Source of the DNA: Paulinella micropora
Lineage: Eukaryota > Cercozoa > Imbricatea > Euglyphida
Direction of reading: 5' to 3'
Assembly: GCA_009731375.1 (NCBI GenBank)
Contig: BJOX01000281.1
Span: 300,284-364,283, forward strand
Length of the DNA: 64,000 nt
Below, piece by piece: positions 18,805-30,293 of the stretch (position 1 is its first letter; every line of letters begins with the position of its first letter). A program made the position numbers and the translations under genes. The notes beneath the pieces are model-generated. The model ran no database searches. It was not told the DNA's origin and saw only the letters and a program-made list of their open reading frames with translations.

Positions 18805-19160
18805 ACCGTGAACGGCAGCGTTAATGTAAAATTCACGCTAACGTTGACGATCACCGCCGGCGACCGTGATAATCCTCCATCGTGAACGGCCGCCGTGAAC
18901 GCAAGTCTTATCGTCAACGGGATGCGTTCACGATTATCGTCAGACGCGCCGTGCGTGAACGTAATTCAAGCTTAGAATTAAACCTCACACGCCATCGTGA
19001 ACGCATTCGTGAACGTACGTTTATCGTGAACGATGGTTGTTCACGCGGACAGTTTCACGTATGCGTGAACGTAGCCGCCATCGTGAACGCATTCGTGAAC
19101 GTACATTTATCGTAAACGATGATCGTTCACGCGGACAGTTTCACGTATGCGTGAACGTAG
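18805..19160. repeat. GTGAACG/CGTTCAC motif cluster
   Basis: At least twelve copies of CGTGAACG or its complement CGTTCACG occur here, many in inverted pairs. An 85-bp unit (about 18990-19073) is repeated at 19077-19160. A TCAAGCTTAGAATTAAACCTC block at 18965-18985 recurs near 19162-19182. No coding sequence is supported in 18480-19260. Confidence 0.8.
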
Positions 19161-19255
19161 CTCAAGCTAAGAATTAAACCTCACTTCGTAGATGGCTAGT
19201 GGATTATACCCGGGGGGATTGGTAGCCATCCACGGTTGTAGTGGCCATTCAATGG

Positions 19256-19260
19256 GTGGG
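19256..19260. repeat. Copia target-site duplication, left copy
   Basis: GTGGG here and at 43284-43288 directly flank the outer LTR ends, matching the 5-bp duplication typical of copia integration. Confidence 0.8.
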
Positions 19261-19577
19261 CGTTGATTAGGTAAATACCCGGTCACTCACGGACCTAATA
19301 CCTTAGACGCCGGTTTGCTGAGAGACTCCGTTAGAAGCCACGATACCAATCAACACTTTTAATCCGCACGTAGATAGCAGAACCGACAAACTCAAAGGTA
19401 ATAATGAAACTGAAATAAAGTCCGCACGACTGTAATTATTAGTGTCCAATTCTGAATGCTAATATGGACCGTTACGTCCGTTACAATTATTGACTAGAAC
19501 TGTCATTCTACTATACGAATAAATTACTTACCAGTCACAAAATAACTACTAAAGCGGTCGTAGTTGTCCTACCAACG
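19261..19577 (-). repeat. Copia 3' LTR
   Basis: This matches 25049-25087 joined to 42988-43283 with few differences over about 317 bp. Similarity stops sharply at both sides (CGTTGATTAGG and CCTACCAACG). Confidence 0.9.
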
Positions 19578-19586
19578 CTCCCCCTT
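19578..19586 (-). other. Copia polypurine tract
   Basis: On the minus strand AAGGGGGAG directly precedes the 3' LTR, the expected primer site for plus-strand DNA synthesis. The following stretch to about 20200 (610 bp) holds no gene that I can see. Confidence 0.75.
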
Positions 19587-20200
19587 AGTTCTATGTCGAT
19601 AATGCAAGTTCAAGTTATAAGTAATCAATACATCTACAAATAATAACTATTGCATACTACCTGCGATAATGGCCCTTATTTCAGATTGAAAAACTGAAGT
19701 GATGGTTAAATCGGTTTGACAACCTGGAATAATAGTAAAGTCTCAAAACTGAAAAATTGTCACTCCTGTTCCAGTCCGCCCGCCTTTGCTTCTTTGCCGC
19801 GATGGCATCTCGATACGATTAAAACAATAGCAGTAGGTCCTTAAAGTATGACCATATCAGCACGTAAACTGAATTACATTATTGACTAATGAGTCCAATA
19901 TAATTAATTAATTTCGCCATTCCGCCAATACAAAACTACTCCCGCCAAATTCCGCTCTGTCGGCTGATGCCCTTCTCGCGCTCTTGCCGCGATCAACGAC
20001 CGATGGTGGATAATCCACGCGCTTCGTTCTCGCGCTCGACTTCTACTTCAACGGGAACAACGCCAAAAGACGCCGCTCAACTACCTGCGCAAAACACTTC
20101 CTGCACACTTCAAAGAGAGAAGACTCACAAAACAACAACATGAGTTGACTTTGCGTAAATTTGCGTATTTTGCGTGAGTTTGCAGACTTGAGATGTAAAA

Positions 20201-21880
20201 TTATGGATCAAGTGTTACCATAAATTTACTAACGAGATATTCGAATTGGTCCTTAGGAACATGTTTGGTTAGTACGTCTGCTATTTGTTTCTTTGTTCCT
20301 ACCTTTACAAACTTAATCTCATTGTCTCTCTGTGCATGATGAATGAAATGCAGTTCTAAGGGTAAGTGTTTAGTACGTGGTCCTGACATTCCCCTCTCTG
20401 CTGCTAAGATAGTCTGTGCATTATCTTCATAAAGCTCTATCGGCCCTTTTTGTGCTATACCTAACTCTTCTGTGATGTGTCTGATAGCCAATCCTTCTCG
20501 TCACATATGATGCACTCTGCTGCTGCGAAAATTTCCGCATCATTAGAACTTAGTGCAATTCTAGTCTGTCGTTTCGATAACCAAGCTACCGGGTCTCCAC
20601 CCCAAAGCACTACATAACCTGTACGTGACTTTCCGGTTTTCTTACAGACCTTATGCGCAGCATCTGGCCATAAAGTAATCTTGGGGTACGTCCTTCCCTC
20701 TTGCGACGATTTAGGCCCGTGAAATGCAATACCGCGATACGAACTTTTCAGATATCTGAAGATCCTACCCAGTAAAGCATAAGCAAGTCCTGGATTTACT
20801 GTTTGCATCACGCTAGCTGCATTCAGTGCTTGATCAGCATCTGGACGTGTCATCTTAGTTAGAAACAAAAGTTTACCTACCAAACTAGGAATTGAATGCT
20901 TTCTAAGAGCGCTTGTTTCTCCCATAGGCTCGGGCTCTTGTTCTGCACTAGGAGTGCTTACTGGTCTAACATCGGCATATCCTACATCCTTTAAAATCTG
21001 TTTCTGATACCTCTTCTGATGCAATAAAATGCGTCCTCCTTCCTGAACTATCTCTATTCCTTTGAACTCCTTAGCCGCTCCCAAACGCTTAAGATGATAA
21101 AACTTTTCTAGTTTACTAGCGAAACGATCATACGCTCGTTAGGAGCTGAGAAAATAAGATCATCTACATGGAAAATACCAATTATAGCATCTCTTATCGG
21201 CTTATCTTTTTCAACGAACATACATAAATCAGAGTCTAGTAACCTGAATCCTAATTCCTCTAACTTAGGGGCTAAAATCTCATACCATCTCCTACCAGCT
21301 TGCGGCGCGCCATACAGAGCTCCATCTACTCTCCATATCATGACTTCATGCTCTTCACAGTCTATTCCATCGGGTGCATACGCGTAAACAGGATCATGCA
21401 TTCGTGCATTTAGATAAGCATTTTTGAAGTCTATACCGTATAGCTTATGTCCATGCCATGCTGCAAGCTTAGACAAAAAGAGTAACGAGCGATGCGCAGG
21501 CACAAATACTTGATCTGGGTTATAGCTAACTCCTGGCTCTAGCATATCTCCCCGTAAAGCTAACCTTGACTAAATGAACTTACGTCCCTTTTCGTCTAGT
21601 TTGACTTTATGTACCCATGTTAGTCTCACTACTTTTACTCCTTTTTCTTTCGCTTCCTTAGGGCTTACCCACGTGTAAGTGTTAAAAACTTTAGAGCTTC
21701 AATCTCTTTATCAATCCCTGCTTTCAACTCTTTCGCAGTTAAACCCTCATCAACGATTGCCTTTGGTACCTTCAATGTCAGGTACAGTAACGCAGTGGTT
21801 TGATCCTCTACGATACTTTCTGCGGACATCTCGGGACGCTCTAGTTCTCCGACGGGTCTTATCCTATCTATCCGATACTT
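20201..21880 (-). pseudogene. pol: Copia reverse transcriptase and RNase H
   Basis: Pieces in several frames reconstruct the copia RT. They include HGHKLYGIDFKNAYLNARMH, then GALYGAPQAGRRWYEIL, then the catalytic FHVDDLIFSA (a YVDD variant with both Asp present) at about 21150. The connection and RNase H follow at 21084-20461, with SRTGYVVLWGGDPVAWLSKR and LSSNDAEIFAAAECI. The C-terminal piece at 20491-20201 has GPRTKHLPLELHFIHHA and KKQIADVLTKHVP, the usual copia end. At least three frameshifts separate the parts, so the element cannot make Pol as it stands. Confidence 0.9.
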
Positions 21881-22080
21881 TCTAATTTCGCTACTCTAAC
21901 ATCTTTTCTACTTGACCATCGTCAAAGACTACGAAGTGACTGGGCTTAGGCATCTTACGGACTTTAAGTCTCTCTCCCTTCTCGCATGGTTCTAAGACTT
22001 TTCCGTCTCTCTTAACTGATTGCCAGTTGTCTCCATATTCTTCCTTTGCCCATTCTTCTCCGAAAGCTACTCCCGGAACA

Positions 22081-23160
22081 CTAACTCTCTCTCTCTCCTG
22101 TCAATGCAGCTGCTTTAACTGCTGCCTTCTTTTCTGGAGGTGGTTGTGTGACTGGTGTCCTGACCTTAGCTTCTCGTTTCCCTCTCACTATGTTAGCTGA
22201 TGTGACTTTGTCACTTTGCTCCCAAGTGAGGCCCTTTGTGGGCGCGTCTCCCTCTACGTACCTCCTACTAGGGTGGTCTGCTTCGGGGCTCTGCGCCTCT
22301 AACGATGTGACGGGTGTTGCCCCATCATCCTTGTCGTCAGCTAGTTCTACCTTTGACTCTGATGGGAGACCGGAATCTGGACGGTGAATGTCTTTGTCTA
22401 ACTCCCCCTCATCTTTAAGTTCGGGTTCGTCTAACGGCTGTTCTAGCTGTACGGTGTCATTACTCTCCCCCTCAGATTCCTCGTCGTCCCATCTAACTTC
22501 TCTGGGTGCGTGAGCATCCTTGCCAACTACATTGTGGTTAAAGCGTACATTACGCACATTTGCGATGACCTTTCGACCATCCTAAAATCGGTATAGTTCC
22601 TTAAATACATCGTATCCAAGTAACATCACACGCTTTCCCCTATAGTTGCCTTTGCCTACCTGCTTTCCTGTGTACATTACACCTAAACATCCTATAGGCT
22701 TAAGTTGTCGGATAGCTGGCTTGTAGCCTAGACATTGCTCAAAAGGTGAGGTTCCTTTCCTAGGTCCTGTCGTGGCTGGTAGAATGTTGTGCAAGGTTGT
22801 GGCTGTATGTTCCATTTCCGCCCAAAACTGGGGTGGTAAGTTAGCTTCATATCGCATGGCCCGAGCTGGTCCGGCTATGATGTCGTTGACCTTCTCAGCT
22901 ATGGGGTTGCCATCTTTATCACCTGGAGCGCTAGTCTTCCAAATGAATTGTAGAGGTTTTCACCACTCTATAATTTCAGTTGGGACATCGAACTCATTGT
23001 CGCAAGTGATCTGTCTGACTTTCTTCCCTGTCTGCCTTTCAAACCACGCTACCGCTTGCTTCAAACAGTCTACAAACTCGTTCTTGTAACGTAAATAATA
23101 ATCTTTGATGTACCCCGAGTAATCGTCTGTAACGCAAAATTTATAGTACTTCCCAGAACA
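22081..23160 (-). pseudogene. Copia integrase core and C-terminus plus linker
   Basis: The catalytic core begins SGKYYKFCVTDDYSG (first Asp) at about 23160, followed by VRQITCDNEFD (second Asp) and PIAEKVNDI (Glu). The C-terminal region is LPPQFWAEMEHTATTLHNIL and GTSPFEQCLGYKP with a KRVMLLGYD end. An acidic linker rich in Asp/Glu/Pro (22557-22081) separates it from RT, as in other copia elements. The zinc-binding N-terminus is missing from this strand because it lies in the inverted segment to the right. Confidence 0.85.
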
Positions 23161-24232
23161 GGCAGCAGTGAGGAAGAAGGAGTTTGACAGGAAGAGACGG
23201 GAGATAGACGGATACTCAGATATAGAGGAGGATGACGAGTTTGATCCGGAAAACCTAGAACACTCCAGAACCTCTGAGGAGATGAGGTCAGGAATTCCAA
23301 TAAGCTTTAAGTCGTATTGCGAAGCGCGAGAAGAGCTTGATTGGATGTACGAAGAGAGATTTGAGAGTGAAGAAAGGACAGAGCCCAAAAGAAAGAGAAT
23401 GAGGAGGAAGAAGAGCAAGATCACAATCATGGTAGACGATAGCGAGACGGTAGGAAGCAAGAAAAAGATGATAGTTCAAGACAGCGGATCGTCAAGGGAT
23501 ATAGCATGTACACCGCACATCTTACACAACGTCCGAGAGATTGAACCCGTTAGCTTAGTTACCGGAAACGGGAAGCGAGGTTGACAAGAATAGATGGATC
23601 GGGAAAGCCAGTTTTGTATGTTGTTAGACAACAGGGTGCCAGTCATGATTAACATTATGTCTACTGGAAACACGGACCACAATCACCACAGATCTATCAT
23701 TCATCAAAATGGGCAACTACTAATCCTAAAACACCCCATAAGGATTAAAGAGAGTGACGTGATCGTGAGGGGGAGACTTACGCCTGGCACGCTCTATCGC
23801 TGGGACAATGAAAAAGACAAACCCCTCAACATAAACGAACGTTACAACCCCAAAGTGAAAGAGAACAAGAAGAAGACGGGGTAGACGGGGCGGGAATCCC
23901 CAAAGAGAGAAAAAGTGAGAGTAAGCAAGCGAGTAAGTGAGAACGAGGAAGCTAGAGGCAGCGTTTTATATGCTATGTATCCTGAGAAAGGTAAGAAGGG
24001 TAAGCCGGTTGACATTTACGTCATACATCAGTGTAGCGGTCATAAAGCGTTACCAAAGACCTGTGCATTAGGCAAGGCAATGGGTAGAAAATTGACAGGA
24101 AGCGAGGATAGTGTTAGATTTTGTGAAGCCTGTATGATGGGGAAAGCTAAAGTGTTACCCCGATTTAAGTTTAATAGAATTAGGAGAGCGAGTTACCCTT
24201 GTGAGAATTTGCATGTGGTATGCATCTCCTGA
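23161..24232 (+). pseudogene. Inverted copia segment: protease and integrase zinc finger
   Basis: On the plus strand, opposite to the rest of the element, lie a charged gag tail (RMRRKKSKITIMVDD), an aspartic protease start (VQDSGSSRDIACTPHILHNV) and, after frame changes, the GAG-pre-integrase zinc finger with HQCSGHKALPKTCALGKA and FCEACMMGK (His, His, Cys, Cys). The right end, SYPCENLHVV, is what should directly precede the integrase core that stops at 23160 on the minus strand. Flipping this block restores the normal copia order, so it is an internal inversion or an assembly mis-orientation. Confidence 0.85.
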
Positions 24233-24970
24233 GTGTAACTTCCGCAAAAGCGCGTTCAGTGTAACCCCTCTCGCTTCCACCTCATGCCAAATCTTCATAA
24301 GGTGGGGCATCGATCGCACGATGAAAAGAGCAAATTGATTGTCGTGGTTCTTAGCTAAGTCGAGTATTCCATAGTCTATTATTCCTAACAGTTCTGTGAA
24401 AAACTCGTTTTCTTTGCCGTCCGGGTCGTAACACAACCCTCTTTCACTACTATCTTTTCTGCTCCGGACCCTTCGTTAACGCATATAGCAGCCTAGCTAT
24501 TTCCGTCTTCTCAGGTCTTGGATGTCCTTCGCTATGTCTGACCTCACACTCCCACTTAGCTCTTTCCTTAGCTTTCGCACTCTGAGTGTTCTTAGCTGCT
24601 CGCTTCTCCATGACTGTCTCTCTTGTGATTTGTGGTGTGCCTGCTGCATGCTTTAGAAATACCTCGTTTACAGCCCAAAACACATCTGTCAACAGTCCAT
24701 CTGCCTTGGCTACTCTCTCTGTCTCAATTGTCTTGTCTCATATTCTTCGTCTGATCCCTCCGGTGTGTCTACCTCGTGTGGTTCTCTCGGCTCATCCATT
24801 TCCTCTGCCTTTCTCATCCTGTCTCTGTCGTAACCATATTTGGTCTTCGCTGCCTTATGGTCTTTAAAAGCATCGTGAAACATGTCTCCGAGAGTTGTGC
24901 TAATGCCATATGCGTATTCCTCTATCTGATTATTGATAGTAGCAACTCTGCAAATCTTTCTTGTTTCCAC
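24233..24970 (-). pseudogene. gag: Copia Gag region
   Basis: Broken frames on the minus strand encode a helical, hydrophilic protein. From the 5' side, METRKICRVATINNQIEEYA is followed by an acidic patch, then a lysine-rich part with KAKERAKWECEVRHSEGHPR, then GIIDYGILDLAKNHDNQFAL and LMKIWHEVEARGVTLNALLR near the inversion breakpoint. It lies between the LTR/primer-binding site and the protease, the expected gag position. No zinc knuckle is visible in it. Confidence 0.65.
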
Positions 24971-25033
24971 TAAATACCGGAGTGTGAGACAGCAACTGTC
25001 TCATGCTAAGTGCATTGTGCCGAAATTCGTTAT

Positions 25034-25048
25034 CCCAAGGCTCATAAC
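25034..25048 (-). other. Copia primer-binding site, half-tRNA-iMet type
   Basis: The plus strand reads CCCAAGGCTCATAAC next to the LTR. GGCTCATAAC equals the anticodon arm of initiator tRNA-Met, so the minus-strand RNA could pair with it. This is the internal half-tRNA priming known for Drosophila copia and yeast Ty5. Confidence 0.7.
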
Positions 25049-25087
25049 CGTTGATTAGGTAAATACCCGATCACTCACAGACCTAAT
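25049..25087 (-). repeat. Copia 5' LTR, inner fragment
   Basis: The first 39 bases of the LTR as read on the plus strand. It ends in AAT, where the CACTA element begins. The remainder of this LTR resumes at 42988. Confidence 0.9.
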
Positions 25088-25660
25088 CACTACCGGGACA
25101 AAAAAAAATCTCGGACGGGATTAACGATCCCGGACCCTAGATTTGTCTTGAGTTCCGGGATTTTTTTTTCTTTTAACGGTCCGAGATCAAAAATCTTGAA
25201 AAAAGGTTCAAATCTCGGACTCAAGATACAAATCTTGGACTTATGGTATTTAATCTCGGATGCTAAAATCACGGACCCAAGATACAAATCTTGGACGCAA
25301 GGAAAAATCTTGGATGTAAGGAAAATGTTTGATTCCAAGATTAAAGTCTTGAGTTTATGATTAAATCTTGTTTCCAAGATATGCTAGGTCACGTGTCAGG
25401 ATTGTACAATCACGGCTCCAAGATCAACAATCTTAAGTCCAAGATCGGTATCTCGGACACATGATAAAAGCCTGGAACACAGACTTAATCTTCAGTCTTA
25501 CCTTTATTTCTTGGAGACATGTTAAGAATTGTTTTCAAGATATTTGTTTATGTGACCAAGATTAAAATCTCGGATCCGAGATTTCAATAATTTTTCAATA
25601 ATCACAAATCCAAGATTTGCAAACATGGACTCATGATATTAATCATGGAATAGAGACTGA
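25088..25660. repeat. CACTA left inverted end and subterminal repeats
   Basis: After the terminal repeat come about twenty copies of AATCTTGGAC, AATCTCGGAC and CCAAGAT variants in both directions until about 25640. Such arrays are binding sites for the DNA-binding transposon protein in plant CACTA elements. Confidence 0.85.
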
Positions 25661-26086
25661 AACCAGTCATGGCAGAGCCTACCGTACACAATTTTTATTG
25701 TATACAGTACTCTTACAGAATCAAACTTTCCCAGCAATTATTAATCACTAATAGTTTTTTTTTCACTAGTGAAAGATTCTGCATGTACATGCTACAGAAA
25801 AGATTTTATTATTTTTTTAAAAAAACTGTTTTTACAAATGTAATGAAGGCAACACTACAATCTTTTCTGTGCTTGACGTTGACGCGGCACGTGATGATTT
25901 CGGTGATGCTAGTCCTGTGCACATATATCTTCTAAAGGTACAACAGCCCGCGTTAGACTATCTTCTCTGCCGTCCAGGGTGTCCAAACAGTTTGCCAACG
26001 CGGCCTTCTGGAGGTATTGGAACACGGAGACGACAAAGAATGTTACAGTTTTGATGCTGTTGTTTTCTTGAGGTACCTCTAGTTGT

Positions 26087-26386
26087 ATGCCATATTCTGC
26101 ACGGCACCAGGTTTTACTTGCAAGGTACAGGAAGCACAAAGAATTAGATCATTTCTATAGATGGAAAAAAGATAATCGTGGCCAACTTTCTGCCATTGTC
26201 ATGAACAATATTATCGATGGAATTGAGAAAGAGTATTTATCGTTTAATACCTCTTTCAACAAATATTCCAGTGATGGTATTGATGAATGTGTAAATGATA
26301 GTATTAATATCTCTATTAGTAGCAAAAACGATAGGAATATGCACAGAGTCTATAGAACCGAGAGTGTTGGTAGCAACTCGGAATAA
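26087..26386 (+). CDS. Hypothetical frame of unknown origin, 99 aa
   Basis: An open frame starting MPYSARHQVLLARYRKHKEL with a later Ser/Asn/Asp-rich part. Codon use is unremarkable and no family is recognised. It lies between the CACTA subterminal repeats and the first spliced CACTA gene and may be an exon or chance. From 25660 to 26087 and 26390 to 26520 I see nothing else. Confidence 0.25.
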   Translation: MPYSARHQVLLARYRKHKELDHFYRWKKDNRGQLSAIVMNNIIDGIEKEYLSFNTSFNKYSSDGIDECVNDSINISISSKNDRNMHRVYRTESVGSNSE

Positions 26387-26520
26387 AAAGACTTCGTGCT
26401 AAATGTTGTTTTATACAAAATCAACATTAATGGTTTTTTTAAAAACCAGGGGTTCCAACCCCACTCTTATTCAAAAGAAATTTCTATTACACATGCTTTT
26501 GTGTGTGTGTGTAATAGACA

Positions 26521-26950
26521 ATGGGAGAGCCGGACGAATTAGCTGAAGGAGTTGGCGAAATGAACATCACTCCCACCCCTGTCCCTGCCCCTGCCCCTGC
26601 AGGTAAGTCCTAACTCAATTGTTTCTTTTTTTATAACAATGAATGTGGTTATAGGTTTCTGGAAGACTTGGGCGCGAGTTGAGAAGAAAGCCCCTGAAAA
26701 CAAAGACACGCAACTCATACGTGTGTCTGCTGGGTTTGTTGGCATCGGTTTGGTGAATGGTTTTGACGCCTTCCACAAGGATGTCAAGTATTTTACTCGC
26801 CATGATAACGAGCGAAGTGATAATTATCTTTTCGCTTGGGTTCCTCTGGACAGAACCATGAGGAACCCGAGAAAGAAAACTTACTTTCTCGTTTCGCTCC
26901 AGGTTGGGGGAGGGAGGAAATCCTTGTCTTTCCTTCTCTTTCCGCCTTAA
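26521..26950 (+). CDS. Spliced accessory gene of the CACTA element
   Basis: Exon 1 (26521-26602) encodes MGEPDELAEGVGEMNITPTP followed by a PVPAPAPA tract. A canonical GTAAGT donor, a pyrimidine-rich stretch and TATAG acceptor bound a 52-bp intron (26603-26654). Exon 2 continues in phase with GFWKTWARVEKKAPENKDTQ and VSAGFVGIGLVNGFDAFHKD, then YLFAWVPLDRTMRNPRKKTY. Reading may stop at 26950, or splice again at CAG/GTTGGG near 26902. No known family. Its place between the left end and the transposase suggests a transposon accessory protein. Start and splice sites are inferred by eye. Confidence 0.45.
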
Positions 26951-27239
26951 TGAAAAAAGTGGGAGAAAATGAAGATAGCATTAATTGGATTGTCCCAATT
27001 GATTAAAATAATTTTTATTGAATTGACTGGGTTTTCTAATGCAGGTTCATTTGGATTGGAAGACTAATGGGTTCAATGCATTAATTGAAATTTTAGGTTG
27101 CGGGCTCAAATCCAAATGATGTTTTCCTAATCCGCATATCCGAACCTTTTTATTTTTTTCGTCCGTATCAAATAATTCAAATCCTTTTTTTTTACCAACT
27201 TGGTAGGCGGAGTATGATATGTTAAATAGTTAGTGAGCA

Positions 27240-27336
27240 TTCTCTCTCTCCCTCTCTCTCTCTTTTCTCAACCTGACGTCTTTCTCTCTCTCTCTCTCTT
27301 TTCTCAACCTGACGCATTTTTCTCAACCTGACGCCT

Positions 27337-27399
<63 letters not shown>

Positions 27400-27422
27400 G
27401 CTCTCTCTCTCTCTCTCTCTCT

Positions 27423-27497
<75 letters not shown>

Positions 27498-27531
27498 TGG
27501 GCCCCCCCCCCCCCCCCCCCCNNNNNNNNNN
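27240..27531. repeat. CT microsatellite, poly-T, poly-C and gap
   Basis: CT dinucleotide repeats run into about 70 T, then GGGCC and a C run that ends in ten N. The transition looks like an assembly join rather than natural sequence. Between 27532 and 27890 there is possible coding sequence (NARLRWDNKNCAMSLWSTKT) without a clear exon structure. Confidence 0.85.
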
Positions 27532-27891
27532 TACGGAGCGAGCAGCTAGACTGGCGCAGCCAAGGGACGCCAAAACGTACGAGCCCACAGAGGTCGTGAT
27601 GGTTGGTTGAGGCAAATGGATAAACTCCTGTGTGGCTCTCCGTGACGGGTGTCTTTCGCAAATGGCGAACATTCCCGACCAACCGCTGGGGACGCGTACA
27701 ACGCTCGTTTGCGTTGGGACAACAAAAACTGTGCTATGTCTTTGTGGTCCACCAAGACAATTTATTGTGAGGAAATACGTGTAAGCAGTTGTAAGCGTCC
27801 TGCTCAGGCGATTTAGCGCCCCCCGCAGAGATCAAGACGCCAAAACCGAGACCCCCGTCATACGCATTCCAGGCATACAAAGAAACAGGCA

Positions 27892-29064
27892 GTGGAGAAA
27901 CGACGCCATGGAAAGACTGAGGCTGCTATACAGGCGGACCCTGACTCTCAAGATGTACAGGCAGAACCTGACTTGCAAGATGCACAGGGAAATCCTGAGT
28001 TGCAAGCTGCAGGAGTACCAGTAGCCCCGGACCCTGCGGTGTTTGCAAATAGGTACGACTGCGTGGATGAGGTGGAGCAGTCAGCCCTCGATGCAGGCGT
28101 TAGCGAAGCAGAGGTGGGTGTGGAGTTGCAGCCAATCTTTGTTGGAGGTCGGCTTCGGGAGGCTACCGTGGTGGACTTGCTGATGGAGCACGCAACCGCG
28201 CACAATATTTCCAGAGAGGGTATGCAGGGCTTTGTGGATATTCTTAATCTTTTAATTCTGGACGGTGGCGTGACAAAGCGCGTACTAAAAAAATAGGCTA
28301 CTTACGACAAAGCCATGACACGCGCCGCTAAGCAAGCGACGTCCAAGTACATTGTCTGCCCTCGGGAATGTCGAACAGGCTGCTGCCCTTGGAAGAAGGA
28401 AAGGGTGCGCTTTTGCTCGGGCTGTGGAACCAAAATGGAACTGAAAACAAAAACTGTTCGCACACTTCGGCACATAGACATGGGAGTACAGCTGGAAGCT
28501 ATTTTCCGTCATCCAGGTCATTATATCATAACTGGTGCGATATGTTCATGCGCATATCATGTGTACGTACCTGTGCAGACGTGCGACCTTTTGTTGACTG
28601 GACGGAAGGGAAAGGAGGCACAGCGCTCGTTGTACCTGCAGATTGGCGTAAGTCCCCGGCCTGGCAGCAACACGTGCGAGATCCACAATCGATTGTTTTG
28701 GGTTTTTACCTGGATGGTGTCGATGCATGGCGTGGTATCAGGGAAAACAACCCTCATTCCATCACTTTTGTTGTCATAGAGGTTTTGAACCTCCCATTCT
28801 TTTTGCGGGCGGACCCAAGATTTACAATGATCTGCGATATTATTCCTGGTCCCAAGAAGCACAAGCGTCTTGAACCATGGTTGCAACCCACCATACGAGA
28901 CTTGCAAAAATATAACTTCACTGTACTCTTTGCGTCCGCCGACTACGAGGCACACGTGGCACTCTTGAGTCACAAAATGCTTGGCTATGCTGGTTGCACT
29001 AAATGCGTGCAAGTTTCTGAGAAAGTGGGTGACTTTTACGACTGGGCATCGCGAAACTACAGGG

Positions 29065-29103
<39 letters not shown>

Positions 29104-30115
29104 NNNNNNNNNNGCAGGCAAGGCAGCGAACGGAAGAAGGAGAAAAAGATGCTCACATGTACGGCTTCAAGCGGGAGCCGGTGCTGTTAGACGTGCTAGA
29201 AGATTGCATTGTGCAGTCACCGGAAGACGCGCTGCATCTAAATGAAGGATGCCTGAAAAAAATCTGTTTCCCTGGCTGGCAGGGAAAAAAGAAGTCGCCA
29301 GGCCCGGGTCTGGGGCTACTTGGGAACGATGTTTGGCACAACAAGAAGCCATGGCTATCACTCCGGAACAGCAGGGAGTAGTGGATGAGCGGTGGCTTGA
29401 TTTTTGTGCACGCATTGGAAGGTCCTGCTCGGCAACACCTTTCCGATCCGGAGGCTCCATGAGTGGAGAAGATTGGTACCGGTATATTCTAGCTCTTTGC
29501 GGTGAATGGATTTTTGACGACCTCATGACGGGCACCAAATTAGAGTACTGCGTTACGCTTTGTACTCTCTTTAGGTTTATGTCAGCTGTTGATGTCACGC
29601 CGGATCTCATAACTACTTTGAACAGGTTGGAAAAGAGGTTTCAAGCTTTGCATGCTAAGCTATTGCCTCCAATATCACATCCCTTGGTATTCCATCGAAT
29701 CCGACACCTGATTGAGAATATGCAACACTTTGGACCTGTTATGCTGTGGCGGTGTTTTCGAAACGAACGAATAATTGGCAAACAGATTGCTGGCTTGCGA
29801 AGGCGCAACGAGGTGGAATCACATGTCGAAGCAAACATTTTGAGAGGCAAGCTAGGTCGTTTCCTTACAGGCACAATCACGGTGGCACAACAGGACCTGG
29901 AATGTCTGCAATCCCTAAAACCAGACCCTCTCAAGCCATTACACGACCGCGACAACACCAGAATCAATCTGATGTCGGAGCTTGCAGCAGATATCCTGGC
30001 CACACGAGAGCGAACTGGAACGCGACTAAACCTAGTTAAATATCACCATGGTTCGGCACTGCGCCTAATAGATGTCAGGCAACTGCACCCTTTTGAGGAA
30101 GAAGCAGTTAGGTAG
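27892..30115 (+). pseudogene. Tnp2-family CACTA transposase, broken
   Basis: The N-terminal part (27892-28296) ends in an in-frame TAG, after which the same frame continues with YIVCPRECRTGCCPW and FCSGCGTKM, zinc-finger-like cysteines. The frame then shifts near 28570. The core has VLNLPFFLRADPRF, DIIPGPKKHKRLEPWLQP and GYAGCTKCVQVSEKVGD, all typical of the transposase family tnp2 domain. Ten N at 29104 after a C run break it. The C-terminal part (29249-30115) includes LFPWLAGKKEVARPGSG, GGSMSGEDWYRYILALCGEW, HPLVFHRIRHLIENMQHFGP and NERIIGKQ, again family-like. It would cut and join the CACTA ends. As assembled it is not functional. Confidence 0.85.
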
Positions 30116-30293
30116 TACTTGCATCGCTACTCATTTGCTTCAGCATGTGATTCCGCGCTGATCTTTGCGATTATTGAGTTGTGCATGCGTAAAGCACGCA
30201 GACAAAAAGAGTTAGCAGTCTGATCGGTTTTCAAATGGGTGAGATTCCTGTAACTGTGTATGCAGGCAAAAGGTTCCGCTTCTCCGTAGTGGC

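Noticed and set aside
18805-19160. CRISPR-like array
   Set aside because: The repeats are short palindromic motifs at irregular spacing without unique equal-length spacers, in a eukaryotic context.
25148-25377. Frames on both strands in the CACTA left end
   Set aside because: They are made by the short subterminal repeats and appear in both directions.
27323-27682. Frames with poly-Lys and Arg-Glu repeats across the N gap
   Set aside because: Produced by the CT and poly-T tracts and the assembly gap.
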